A DNA stretch of 64,000 bases, from NCBI GenBank assembly GCA_023627715.1, contig JAMAHW010000015.1, positions 62,001 through 126,000 of the forward strand. Direction: 5' to 3'. Positions 21,542-33,397 of this stretch are shown piece after piece (within the stretch, counting starts at the first letter, position 1; every line of letters begins with the position of its first letter). The notes under the pieces are model-generated. The model saw nothing but the letters and a program-made list of their open reading frames with translations, was not told where the DNA came from and searched no databases. The stretch is from Periconia sp. R9002 (taxonomy: Eukaryota; Ascomycota; Dothideomycetes; Pleosporales; Periconiaceae). A program made the translations under genes and the position numbers.

Positions 21542-22693
21542 GAAGGCTTTGCAGAAAATTTTTAGGTATCTACTTACCTTAAGGGCCACACGTCAGAGAT
21601 TTCTTTTCTCATTCCTTGACGCGTGAATGTTTTTTATTCTCTCTCTGATGCTGCTTCTTTTCTTATAACTTATTTTTCAGCTCTGCCCTTTCAATTGTTT
21701 TTATTCTAGTTCTACGTAGTCTATTTAATTTTTCTGCCGTTCAGAGCGTCTGGACCGAATACCTAAGTATTGATTTTTACGTGACCCTATCACGTGATAT
21801 ATTCTACCCATACACACATTGCGGGGTTTGACACACCCTACAAATGCTGTGTAACCAGGATTAAAATTAAAAGCGTCTATTAAACGTATATATAAGCTAC
21901 GTCAAGAAGGTGACTAACAGCATTTCAAAGTAAAAAGTGCGGATTAACACTATATTACGATTTCAGCCAAACCCCGTACAAGTATGTATCTACTGTGTGA
22001 GGATCAATTTTCGAATTCAATTACATGTCTTAACAGTACCTACACACGTACACTCTCTTTAGCTTTGCTTTATTTTGTATATTTACCGCTATCTTCTTTT
22101 AAACCAGTTCTTCAAAAGATTCCTTAAAATATGCCTAGACAACCTCGTTAATATTCGATACAATGCAAATCCTCCAACACAAACTTTAAAAAACTGTGCA
22201 GTTGACGTAATGGCCTTGATCATAAACTTTTCCAGTTCTTCAAGTACAACAAAATTACATGATCCTGAAAATGTTATCCCAGCACATTCGACCCCCACGG
22301 GAATTTGACTACACGACCCAGGCGCATCTAACATCTTAGAAATAATATATAGAAGCAACACAGTCTAGATACGTAGACCTTGATGAAAGCGCGGCATAGT
22401 TTTGATGCAAGCCCGTGTTCTTGGTCGGAAATGGTCATAGGGGTGGGAAGGCGATCCAAGATGAAAAAGAGTACTATCAGCTCTTGAGAGTTGAAATAAT
22501 TTGGCAGAGACGTAAATATTAAAGACAGATTGCTCCTACCGAGCTATATGGACTTCTAATTTTCTCATCCGCAGTCTAGTCCAAAGAGCTGGACGTAAAA
22601 GCTAAACATACTAAGGAATCAAATACCAGGATAACTCCATAACAACTACAAAATAAATCCTACACTCAAGACACACCACGAAGCACCAACTTC
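21542..22693. other. Convergent intergenic region
   Basis: This 1.15-kb AT-rich stretch lies between the 3' ends of the NLR gene and the NACHT-TPR gene. It contains a possible fragment of the SINE-like family at 21986-22024. A 90-aa minus-strand frame at 22089-22361 has no recognisable features and was not called. Confidence 0.5.
21986..22024 (+). repeat. Possible 3'-end fragment of the SINE-like element
   Basis: The segment shares the 12-mer TGTGAGGATCAA with the element at 60744-60816 and is followed by an AATTCAA tail like that of both other copies. No flanking direct repeat was found, so the assignment is weak. Confidence 0.35.
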
Positions 22694-25600
22694 TCAAAGT
22701 TGCTCGTCTTCGTCGGCCGCGACCCCATTAACCTTCTGCTGCACAGCACCAGTCGTCCCCTCCACGGTGAGCTGCCACTCGCTGACTCCCTCGAATGCTC
22801 CCAACTGCTTCTCCGCCTTACCGTTGCCGAAATCTTTTGCGCTCCACTTCTCTACTCCCTGTGCTCCCTTCCATGACTCATGCGCACCAAACTCCTTGAA
22901 GAGGTTGGCGTTCAAGCGTTCATACTCCGAGTAGTGCTTTGGCCAGCCACCCAAACGCTGGAAGGCCAGCTTGAGCAACTGGAGATGGCGGATCGCAAGG
23001 GCTGGCTTGTTGACGAGAGAAGCACTCTGATCCAGAGACTCGGCGAAACGGCCATCGACGCTGCCATTTGCGCTGCCAGTGTGTTCAGCAAGGAGAGTGG
23101 CGGCAGTGTCTTCATCGTCGGAGTCCTCGACTCCGTCATCCTGGGTGAGGAAGCGGAGAATATCCTCATGCGTGAAGAGAGCCTTCTTAAAGTACTCCTT
23201 GGCGAGATGGCCGGTCTTCTCAGTGCCTGCCTTCGACTGGTACGTCAGGCCAGTGCTAGTGTACAATTCCGCAAGCAGTTCGTAGGTCTCGAGAGTGACT
23301 GGAGCTCGAGGTCCATGGGCTCGGCGGATGTTGTATGCGATATCCTCGCAAAGGCGGATAGCTTTGATGGGATGACCGGCAAGATAACGGGCGCATACAA
23401 GACGACGGCCAAGGTTGACAAGGACTTGAGCGGGCCAAGAGCGCTGAGCGTCCCGAGTTTGCCAAAGTGTTGTAAGGAGCCACTGTATTTGGAATTAGTA
23501 TTGAAATATGAAAGAATGAGTTGGGAAATGCGTACCTCCAATGTCGCGTAGTCTTGCTGCTCGCCCAAGAGGGCGGTAAGATGGCTCAGCTCCGACAGCT
23601 GCACCTGAGCAAAGTTGATCTTCAGGCTCTTACTGATGTCAATAATCTTTCGTACAATCTTGTTGGAAAGCTCGAGCATCTTCTTGCGTAGAGCCGCATC
23701 GGTCGGCTTTTCACCCTCACGCCCCACGAGGAGCGAAGCGAGCTTGAAGCCGTGGCCAATAGACTTCGGCCCATCGTAGCCCTTGTGGTTGCTAGCGAAC
23801 AAGAACGCCAGGTTAGCAACATCGTAAGCCTCCGCAAATTTCTTGGTTTGGGTGAGTTTGGCGACGTGTTCGTTCGAGGCCAAAATGACGGCCTTGTTGA
23901 AGTTGGTGCCCTTGTGAGTGCCCAGGTATTCTAGAATGGATACGATGAAAAGACGTGGCGACTCCTTACTGAGGACCTGAAGATCATTGGCATCACGCTT
24001 GACGAAAAGCTTTACAGTCTCCTCTTCTACGAATGTAGCAAGGTGCGTCAATTTCTTGCGGAGGAGGAAGGTCCGCAGAGGAGCGCCTGCGATCAGGATG
24101 TTCTTCATACTCTCGTTACTCTTGAGTGTCTGTCTAAACTGCTCAAAGTATACGTATTCTGCGGTCAGATCTGCCATAATTTCTGCAAAAGACACGGCAA
24201 GGTCTTTGCGGAGGTTGTACTCGAGCGAAGCCAGGAACGCCAGAGCGGTGCGGTCGGACTTGGTCAAGTCAAAAGACCACTTCGAAACGGAGCGAGAATC
24301 CCGAGCACACAGCTGTTGATGAAGCTCCTGGATGAGCTGGGCTGAGTATTGCTCCTGGTGCACAGCCTGAAACGATGCAGCAATGTACGCAGCAGACTCA
24401 ATCAACTTCTGTGAAGACGTTTCCTTTGTGATTATGGAACTGACTGCTGTGGTAATTTGTTTGACAGCTGCCTCCGTCTTTTGCTGACGAGAATACATTA
24501 CTGCCAGCTCTTGAAGCTGGGTAAGTGATGACTCGTGGGAGTAGCCGTACTTTTGCGTTTTCTCAACGTACTGCTCCTCTTGAATCTTGATGGCGCGCTC
24601 GATCGTTTCGGATTTCATACTGGTTGACGAGCTTGACTTCATTTGGCGCACATAGAGCGAGGAAAGCTGTTGCTTGATCTCGGTGACAGTAGTGGAGATG
24701 GACTTGTACTTAGAAGCTTGTTCGTACAAGGAGATAGCCTCAGAAGCATGCTCCTCACTGCGCTGAGTGATACGGGCAAGGGACAACGTAGCTTCCGCCG
24801 CAATTGACGATTCGGCTCCGAAAACTGCAGAAGAGGTCTCGCGGTACTCCTTAGTTGTCTTGTACAAGATACTCCAGCTAACACCGGTTTCTTCAAGGCA
24901 TTGAAAGTAACGTTCATAAAGATTTTGCACGAACGTGACGTCGGCGAACTGCTTGTACTCTTTCGCCTTGCGGATGTACGTGTTCCAGATGACACCAAAG
25001 ACTGTCACAGCCTCAGCGTACCGACGATCCTCCCAGTACGAGTTAGCCACGATAATGATGGCCTCCATCGCATCTTGGTGACAATAGTCAAGATCTTTAT
25101 TCAGGCTTGTAACAATTTGCTGGTAGTAATCAATCCAGTATGGATGGTTACGTGGGTGCGCACGGCAGCGAGAACCAAGCGTGTACAGAACTTGGATTGT
25201 GTTGGCATGACTTGCACCGTACACATTCTTGTAAACGACGAGGACGTCTTGGTAGACGCTGATTGCGTTGTCTGGGTATCCGCGCGTATCGTAGAAGGTC
25301 ACAAGAAGCGTCTTGGCCTTCTCGAAGATGGTTTTGTCGATGGTGGAACTTGAGAGAACAGCGCGGAAGAAACGAACATACACGTCTTCCACCTTGTCCA
25401 TTCGTCGCTGTTGTCTGTAGACCTCGGCAAGACTCTCAATCAGTTGGACAGATTCCTGAAGGAAAGTTGAAGTCATAGTGACATCGTGAACAGAGCCCGA
25501 AAAGAAACTATACCAGGACCGTTGTAAAGTGGTCTTGATGACGCTTTCAGCGGCAGACCAGTTGTGTTGCTCAATATACTGTGCAGTCAACTTCTGAGCC

Positions 25601-28600
25601 AACTTGAACGTCGTAGTATCGATAGTCTTGGAGCTAATGATCGATTGGAAGATGTCAGTAAAGATCGATTCCGACACTGTGTTTGTTGTCGTCGTAACAG
25701 TTGTAGAGGTATTCAAGCTTTGCTGCACAAGCTCGGTTGACGTCTCAGATATCTGGCGATTAATCTCTGTAAATTGACTGGACTCTTCCTTGTGAATGCT
25801 CTTATAAACAGAGCTTGCGAACTTGAAAATCGATAGCGCAACCGTGTGGTAGCCGCTAGACTTCAACGTTTTAGCCACGTGCGTCAAACGAGTAACAATG
25901 GACTCGGAGTACGAGAGTTGGTGTTTCTCATATTGCTGCCACACAGAGACCAAGACTGTAGAGGATTCGGAACTGCGCTTCTGAGTCTGCAAAAACTGGG
26001 AGTATGCCGTGGCTATATCAAGATGCTTTTCATGCCACTCCAGTGACTGAACGGTTCGACAGCGGGTAGAGATTTGCTGCCAGAGTTCCACATAAGTCTT
26101 CTCAGCGAGGAAATATTCCTTGCGCGAGAGATACTCTTCGGCCCTGTGGAGCCAGATAGCAATCTGTTTAGTGTCGAAAATCTCAATGACAGCTTCCTCA
26201 TCATTGGTACTACGGAATAAAAACTCCTTGTAGGTCTCGACTTCCCTTTCGCCCTTGCCTTTGCCAAGCACAACATCGAGGCGGCCATAGATTTCCTGGG
26301 CTTCACTGGAATTTTTCCCGTAGTGTGTCACAGTGGCCTCTTGGATTAAGTGATAGATCTCGACAGCGCGTTGCTCTTCCTTGATTGACTCATACAGTTT
26401 AGCCAATGTTTTCCGTGTGCGAATGACTATTTCGGAAGTACTGCCATACTGCTTCTCATACGCAGTGATGAGCAAAATGAGAATCTGCTCTTTGTGTGTG
26501 ACAACCTCAGTGCGCTTGGTCACCGTGATTCCCTCCGTGATCTGGAGGAACCGATTAGCTAGCTCCAGCGTCATTGGGTGAATATCGCTTAGGACAGTGC
26601 GGCTGATTTGGACGGAGCTGAAGTAGTATGCCTGAGCCAATTCGACGTTCGAGAGGATAGTGTAGGAAGTCGCAAGCGAAATATAGGTTTGCAGGACGGC
26701 CAAGTGTTTTTCTGTGAGGATCTGCTTTCGAACGTGGGACACAAGAGTGTGTCTATCCAGAGCATACGGGATGGGAAGCTGAGTATCCCAGGAAATCTGC
26801 TCCAATAACGCAAACGTCACAGAGTCCGGGAAGACGCGCTGCAGCTCGGGTGTAGGCTTGAACTCGGTGGGAGTTTTGGGAAACAATGGCGTCTGGCGGA
26901 AATGGCTAACCCAGTACATAACCACGTACTCCAGGAAATGGTGTTGCCGGAAGAGACGATCCGCAACCGTGATATCAGGATCCACGGTAGGCTCCCGCTT
27001 CTCCCGTAGGGTGACCTTGACATATGTCAAGATTCGTAGCAGCAGATCAGTTTGGGCGTCTTTGATGGGAAGTTGTATTTTATTGCGTGTTGCAAGATCC
27101 CGGAAAGCATTCTGAAGGAACACGTGCTTGAACCGAACAATGTGGTCCTGAATGGTCAAAAAAGGACGCAAGGTATGCACGACAGCGTCAACATCGACAC
27201 CCTTGTCAGCAATGGTACCCTTCTGGAGATCAATGGAAAAGAGAGAGCGGATCTCCTCGACCGTCAGTGGACGTTCAGAGGAAAGTAACCACGACACCAA
27301 TTGTTTTGACTCATTTGAAGGAGCCAAAACCGTGAACAGTTTCAGCACCAGATCCGACACCTGACCAGGTGACGACGTCAAGGTCTCGAAGGTTTTGTTG
27401 AAACCTTCACCAGTCTTTTCAATCTTCAGGACCTCCGTAGCAAGGATAGCCCACAAGAAAGACCCGTTTGCGGAATGAATGAGACGGTCGAGTAGAGCTT
27501 CTTGAGTAGGGCCATCCTTCGCCTGGAAATGGCTATTGTGAATCAATGCGCGAAGAGTAACGGCATGGATATCCTCATGAATATCATCCTCTGTGACTTC
27601 GTAGTGAGTTCCGCATCCAGTTGTCGATATCGTCGGAGTTGACAGAACAATGAGTCTTGCACGAGTCGCTTGGGAAACAACTTCAAGGAGCTTCTGAAGA
27701 ACCGCAGATGGCGCTTTCTGATCCCCTGTGATCTCATTGAGACCATCGATTACCAAAACAAGATCATTGTCACCCTCGCTGGGATGCTTGAGGGCGTCTG
27801 AAAGCGCTTTCCAAAGGTAGTCTTCATAGAGCTGAATATCGGTAGCGTTACGACATTTGCTGTGACCCCAAGCAAGGGCGTAGTACAATGCCACGTTACC
27901 AACCCTGAGATTTAGCAGTTGGAGCAGAAGAGTTTTAACGAGAGCAAGAGAGGTGGCCTGGGACGGAATAGCAGCGCCTGCGCAAGTCAGACTAGTCCGA
28001 AAAGAGGCTTTTCAAAAGTCACTTACTGATAGAAAAGAAAATGGTATCATAAGTTTTGCGGCCCACAGAACGCTGGAGTCTCTCCATAATGGACCCCGCT
28101 AGCGATGTCTTTCCACTCCCAGGTTGACCGGTGATGAGAAATGATTGTTCTTTTCCATTCAAAAACTTCGTGAGTATTTTCTGAAACCAGAGACAAGTGA
28201 ACTCCGCCTGATTGTCCGCAAAGATGGTGTGGTCATGGCTGAGGGAAGTAAGCACGCGATCATGAGGGGACAGGAACCGAGTGAGTGTCTTCACATCCAC
28301 CGCTACTGTCATTAGCACGCATTCATTATCGGTTGACAGATATAATACATACCTTCGCTGGCCTCAATGCCCTCGCTTTCAATCAAGTAGGCCCAGATAC
28401 TTTCAACGATTTTGTTTTGACGTGATCGAAAACCCTCGATGGTGTCGCCGAATGATTCGAAAATATCAATGCTAACCGAAGATGTTTTCAAACCTTGCTT
28501 GTCAGTTGAGTTGCCAGACGAAAGTGGGGAACATACCCTTGACGGCTCTGTAGAATGTAATAGCTACATCAACAACGAGCGACAGAAGATCAGTGTACAT

Positions 28601-29526
28601 CAGACACAGTTGTTCGCGCACATCTGAAGTCGCTGCGATTATTTCGGACTGGTGCAAAATGGAGGAAAAGGACAGAGAGAACCTGTAGAAGACAGCAAAG
28701 GCGCGATCCAAAGCCTCGGAATTCTCAGATCCGAGCTGTGCGCGTCAGCAATAGCACTTCAGAAACACTAGAAATCACATACCTCAAGGAGAAGCCGGGC
28801 ATGGCTATAGCCTATAGATGCAGCAACGTTGCTGTTGAGAGCGAAGCTCTGGATGGCAGTATCAAAACGGTGTAGTTGCTCTGAGAAGTACAGAGCGCGA
28901 ACGAGCACACGATCCCACCGGCTTCCCTTGTGAGGAAGTGTGGTGAGACGTTCCGTCTTGATCCATTCCAGAAATCCAACGAAGGAGGTGTCTGCTACAC
29001 TCTGGTACACACCAGAACCCAACTGCGACACACTCTTCTTCTTCAGCGAGGATGCTGCCTCTTGCACAAAACCGAACTCGTAGTAGCTGTTCGACTGCAT
29101 AGCCTGATTCATGGAGCCATAGGCCCCACTGGTTGCTCGGGAACCGATTCCATTGAATCGGCCCTTCTTGTAAGATAATGCCATTGGAGACTCTGGCGGA
29201 GTACTGAAGCCATGCACGCTGCTGAACGACCTGGTCATAGGAGACTGCATCGTGTCAACCAAAGGATCTTGAGCTTTCTTGGCAGCGGTAGGTCCAATCT
29301 GGAGCTCTGGCTCTAGCTCTGGGTGTGGTTGTGGTGTTTCTACAGGTTGTGTGTCGTCTGCGAAGGGAGTTTTGTTAGCAGTCGGGGGTGAAGAACTAGG
29401 TACGTCCGCTGTATTGGACGCTTTTCGAAATCGATGTTTATGTTTTCCTTAGGTACAAGTAAGCAAGAGTCGTGAGGAGTGTGTATGTGAAGACAAACCA
29501 AAAGGATTGAGTCTTAACCCAAGCAT
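22694..29526 (-). CDS. Giant NACHT NTPase with TPR-like repeats
   Basis: Exons 28783-29357, 28537-28735, 28353-28493, 28027-28305, 23536-27977 and 22694-23482 are well supported, because each junction restores an open conserved frame (one intron is only 43 bp). A first exon at 29457-29526 is a guess chosen by phase; with it the protein is 2164 aa. Before the NTPase is a helical region with blocks WDRVLVRALYFSEQLHRFD and SDVREQLCLMYTDLL. The NACHT domain has Walker A GQPGSGKTS and Walker B LVLVIDGLNE. About 1400 residues of helical, TPR or kinesin-light-chain-like repeats follow (LAKLYESIKEEQRAVEIYH, for example). The architecture is that of a STAND ATPase, but I recall it as widely conserved in Pezizomycotina, so it may have a housekeeping signalling role. 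It is convergent with the NLR gene. Confidence 0.83.
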
Positions 29527-32500
29527 ATGGATGAAGTCGGGAACGCAGGCACAGCATGAACAGAGGTACTTGCCCATAAATAAGATGAGCTGCGATTAAC
29601 CGCGGAGGGGTAGGCAAAGTAAATACTACGTCCACTGTAGACGAGGTATGCATGACCTCATTCACTCCGCCCACCCACTGGCTATGGGGCAGGGGGGTTA
29701 GATTTATTTTGAATGGACACGCCGATCGCTTTGCATAGAATGGCCCGGGATAGTCCTGGTCCCTGCGTCAATATGCTTCTTTGGAAAGGGCTGGCTCGGG
29801 TTTTGAAGTCAATATGACAGCTGAGAGCTGCCAATCCTATGCGCTTTCCCCTCTCGGTCCGGCGGTTCGTTCAATTCCCAGGGAAACGCCTTAAACTTAA
29901 TTTAAAAGATTTATAGCCCAGAGTACATTGACTAATCAGATGCAGAGGTCCATTGCGCAAGTCAATTGATTGGAAAATTGGCTACCGTGTACTTGGAATT
30001 TCCAAGGCATCTCTGTCTACGGAAACTTTCCCCAGCGAAACGTTGGGCGCGTTAAGCATAATGATCGTTTCAATGTGTTGCTCACAGAACGACAGTGAAG
30101 TGAGTGAACATTCTAGGCGCTTTGAAATCCATTGAAGTTGATGCGCACGAAAATTGAGGCGACAGAATCCTACCTTCTTGTAAAGAAAGACTGGGGAAGT
30201 GCCAAGCCTTCGCAGTGTCGGCGTGTAGTAGCCGGATAGCGAAGCCGGTCAGCGCGGGATCCATTTTCATCCTTAACAACCATCCGTAACTGGCTACTCA
30301 GTGGGTTCTCTCGCTCTGTGTGGCTGGATCGATATAGTGTAATATACAGGACATCGCCGAGTTGATGCGGCTGGCCTACTCGACACATCCGTGAGGTTGT
30401 CGGATGTCGGGGCTAGGAAGCGTAGCGAGCAATCCGGACCGTGCCGAGGGCATCGTCGAACGCAGGCGACTGGTGGATCGAGGATATGGGGAGGTGTCCC
30501 GTGTGGCGTTTATTTCCACCAGCGTGTGACGAGCTGAAAGTGCCAGGGGGGGCGGGGGATGGTGGGGGAGAGGTGGTTTGAATTGGCGTATCTGATCTGC
30601 GGCGCTAGCAGCCAAAGCCGCATCATCCCTGTTCGAGCTGAAGGTGGGTCGGTCGCTTCAGTATCTTCGTCTTCTTTAGGAAATGCGGGAGATGGCTGCC
30701 AGGACACTAGACACCCAATTGGGCCTGTGGGTCGAAGGGAAAGGCGAAGGCTGGACATGGTTTAGGAGAAGCCAGAAAGAATAAGCGAACCCGGCCCATT
30801 CGTTATGTATAGTAGTCGGCGACCTGAGGATACTTCTCCACCAACTTGCATGAGAATGACTCGCCCTTTGTAGCCGTCATTCGTGGATTCTCGCATCAAT
30901 CGCATCAATTTGAATCAATATGTAGCTCGGGGAACTTGTTCGCTGCGAACCCCGCTCGAGGAACGTGCCCTTAACCAGAGCTCGCTCAGTGTTAACAGTC
31001 TACGAGCTGTATCCATGGTCGACAGATCCACACGTTTCTCTCAGCGTCTATGGTTTTATGGGCCTCTTCAAATCAATGGCAGGTGTGTGCGCGACAGCCA
31101 GAGAGAAAGCGACAGCGCCTACATGAGTTAATTACGCACGCGGCTGGCGTTGATCGGGCTGTACCTGGGAGACAATCATGATCAGTGATCACCAACCGAC
31201 TCCATATAGCCGAAAATGCAACGCAATGCAGTAGTGCAGCAGTGGGGAAGATGAGCCTAATGCAGGATTGCAATTACTGGCAGGTACATGTGCGTCTCTT
31301 GGATTATCTTCTACAAATCCACATCGTAGCACGTCATAATTATTCTCTCTCCCAGAAGATCTTTCTCTTTTGGTATGATACTTGATCCACCATATACCGA
31401 ACTTGGTGAAGCATTCCAATAATGCGATCTTGATGCTGCAGTCTCGATCTGGATGTACGGCAATCTCATCTCGCTCTAATGGAATGTCCGATACCTTCAA
31501 CCAGGAATCATTCGTAATATGTCTACATCCCCGTCTATACTCCCAGCTTCGTGGCCCCACAATAGATCACATGGTAGCGAAAAAGTTCATCGTGCCTTCC
31601 GATGGGTTGCCGGTGACGCCCACTACGGGGCACTCGTCATTGCGGAACTCCGCCAAATACCCAAGCTATGATGTTCTGCTCGAACTGATGTGATTTTCAT
31701 TGAAAATTTCCCCTAGAGCAACACTTGTATCTGCCGACATTATGATGCCTATGCCTCCTAAAACTAGACGAATCAGTCAAACAGCATGACTTCACCATAC
31801 TTGACTAAATACAAATCTACTATTCTTTCAGCGGTACAAGGACCTACAAGCATGATTTCTTCCCTTCAAAAACGCGCAATACTTTATCATACGCCTGCTA
31901 TATAGTATCTACTTAGATACCTGCTCAATTTCCTATCCTTCTCGAACAAATTTGCACTACTGCCCTCCCTTCACATCACTCTCTTCCTTGTCAAATTTCG
32001 TTCCCTCGACTTCTCAAAACTCCAAGGCCTTCTGCGCGACACCATTGCTCGTCCAGCACACCCACGTCATTTCCCAAGCTGCAAAAAAATGCGTCCCAGC
32101 AAGCTGCAGACCTCCACACTTCCTCCCCCTTCTCCCCCTAGCATCCCCTTTCTCATGAGCTGCAAGTCCTAGGCGGCACTTTCCAATACTCTTGGGGAAA
32201 CCGATGACTGCCATCCTACGAGAGCGTGGTTCGCCTAGGTGGTTGCAGTGATGCAGGTGGTTTAGTGGGACGTCTTGGTAGCGTGTCAGTTGCCGTGCAG
32301 GACTTCACTGTTCTATGTCCCGCTTACAAGAGATCCATTTCACAAGCGTCCTTGACTGCACGAAAATTTACATAGGTAAAAGGGAATATCCCTCATACAA
32401 TTCAAGTCTCGTAATCCTCCCATGGTTTCGAAGTTGTTATTGGTTGGTTTATGCTCGCGATAACCCTGTTCACTCGTTTTTCGCCCCTACAAAGAGTTTT

Positions 32501-33397
32501 AGTCACTGTTCCCTGATGTGATCATCTTCCGGTGAAAACACATTGCGGTGTTGTTTTTTGATTGCTTAGACAAACAAGTACTGTAGGCATTTGTCAAGCG
32601 ACAATAAATGAAGAAGTATTTCTCTGTTCGTTTGTAGAACCTGAAATATATAACAGTTTCCTATGTCCAACAGATTATTGATTTCAGCCCATTCATTCTT
32701 AACCCGGTGCGCATTTGTATTCAACATGCGCGTTTCATTTTCAGTCTTATCATCGGCACGCAGCATGATATTCTTGACAGTCACGTGACAATGTTCTTCG
32801 AGACGTCTGGACACTTTAATTAGGCCTAGTTGACTTTTTGTTTGACACTTTAGCCGTGTGCCCTAAAATTTAGCTTTCGCACTTCAGCGGGCTACTTACG
32901 CCATGTTCTTACACAGCCTCAGGCCCCCCGACAGTCCGATTTGTCGCAGCGGGGCATACAGGGCTTACCCTTACCACGTGCCCACTCCGGAAATTTCGGG
33001 ACAAAAAATTCGCGAAGAAATATCTGCAGGAAACCTCCCTGCGTGCCGGAAAACACACTACGCCAAAAAAATACAACTTCGAGGGGTGATACGAGTTCGG
33101 ATGAGGGCTGAGTGCAGTAGAGCAGAGACCTGATGGTGGTTATACTTGGCAACCTATTACGCTATCTAGGACAGCATGCTGTCTGTCTTCAGTAATGCCC
33201 ATTATGTCTTTTTCGAATTGCCATATCATTTAAACGTTCATGATAGTCCGGTGGCGGAGTGGCTCGACCGCCCTCCATGCTAATGGGAGCGAGTTTAAAG
33301 CAACTTTTGCTTTCAATTGTCTGCTATAAATGGCGTTAAATATGTGGCTGCTAGTTTATGAGTCGAATGTGTGTGCGTGATTGAGTAAAATTGTCTA
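29527..33397. other. Long intergenic region
   Basis: In 3.9 kb no gene can be supported. Near 30400-30770 the base composition is GC-richer and overlapping frames occur on both strands (for example an 82-aa minus-strand frame from 30758); they match nothing I recognise, and a small spliced gene there cannot be excluded. A tRNA-Ser-like 5' fragment lies at 33246-33300. Confidence 0.45.
33246..33300 (+). pseudogene. tRNA-Ser(GCT)-like 5' fragment
   Basis: The segment begins GTCCGG and contains an exact A-box, TGGCGGAGTGG, at 33252-33262, then an anticodon-arm-like hairpin (CTCC...GGGAG) with GCT at 33279-33281. No GGTTCGA-type B box and no CCGGAC partner for the acceptor stem follow. It therefore looks like the 5' half of a tRNA-Ser gene, or a chance match to the A box. 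Confidence 0.4.

Noticed and set aside
16516..21829. A 12-bp inverted match (AAACCCCGCAAT and its complement at 21818-21829) flanking the NLR gene, as if it were an element's ends.
   Set aside because: Many 12-base matches are expected by chance in 64 kb, the similarity does not extend, and no duplication flanks it.
22089..22361. 90-aa minus-strand frame in the convergent spacer.
   Set aside because: No signal peptide, domain or conserved pattern; AT-rich spacer.
30376..30765. Overlapping frames on both strands in a GC-richer patch as a small gene.
   Set aside because: No family match, and no splice pair gives a convincing product; kept only as a note.
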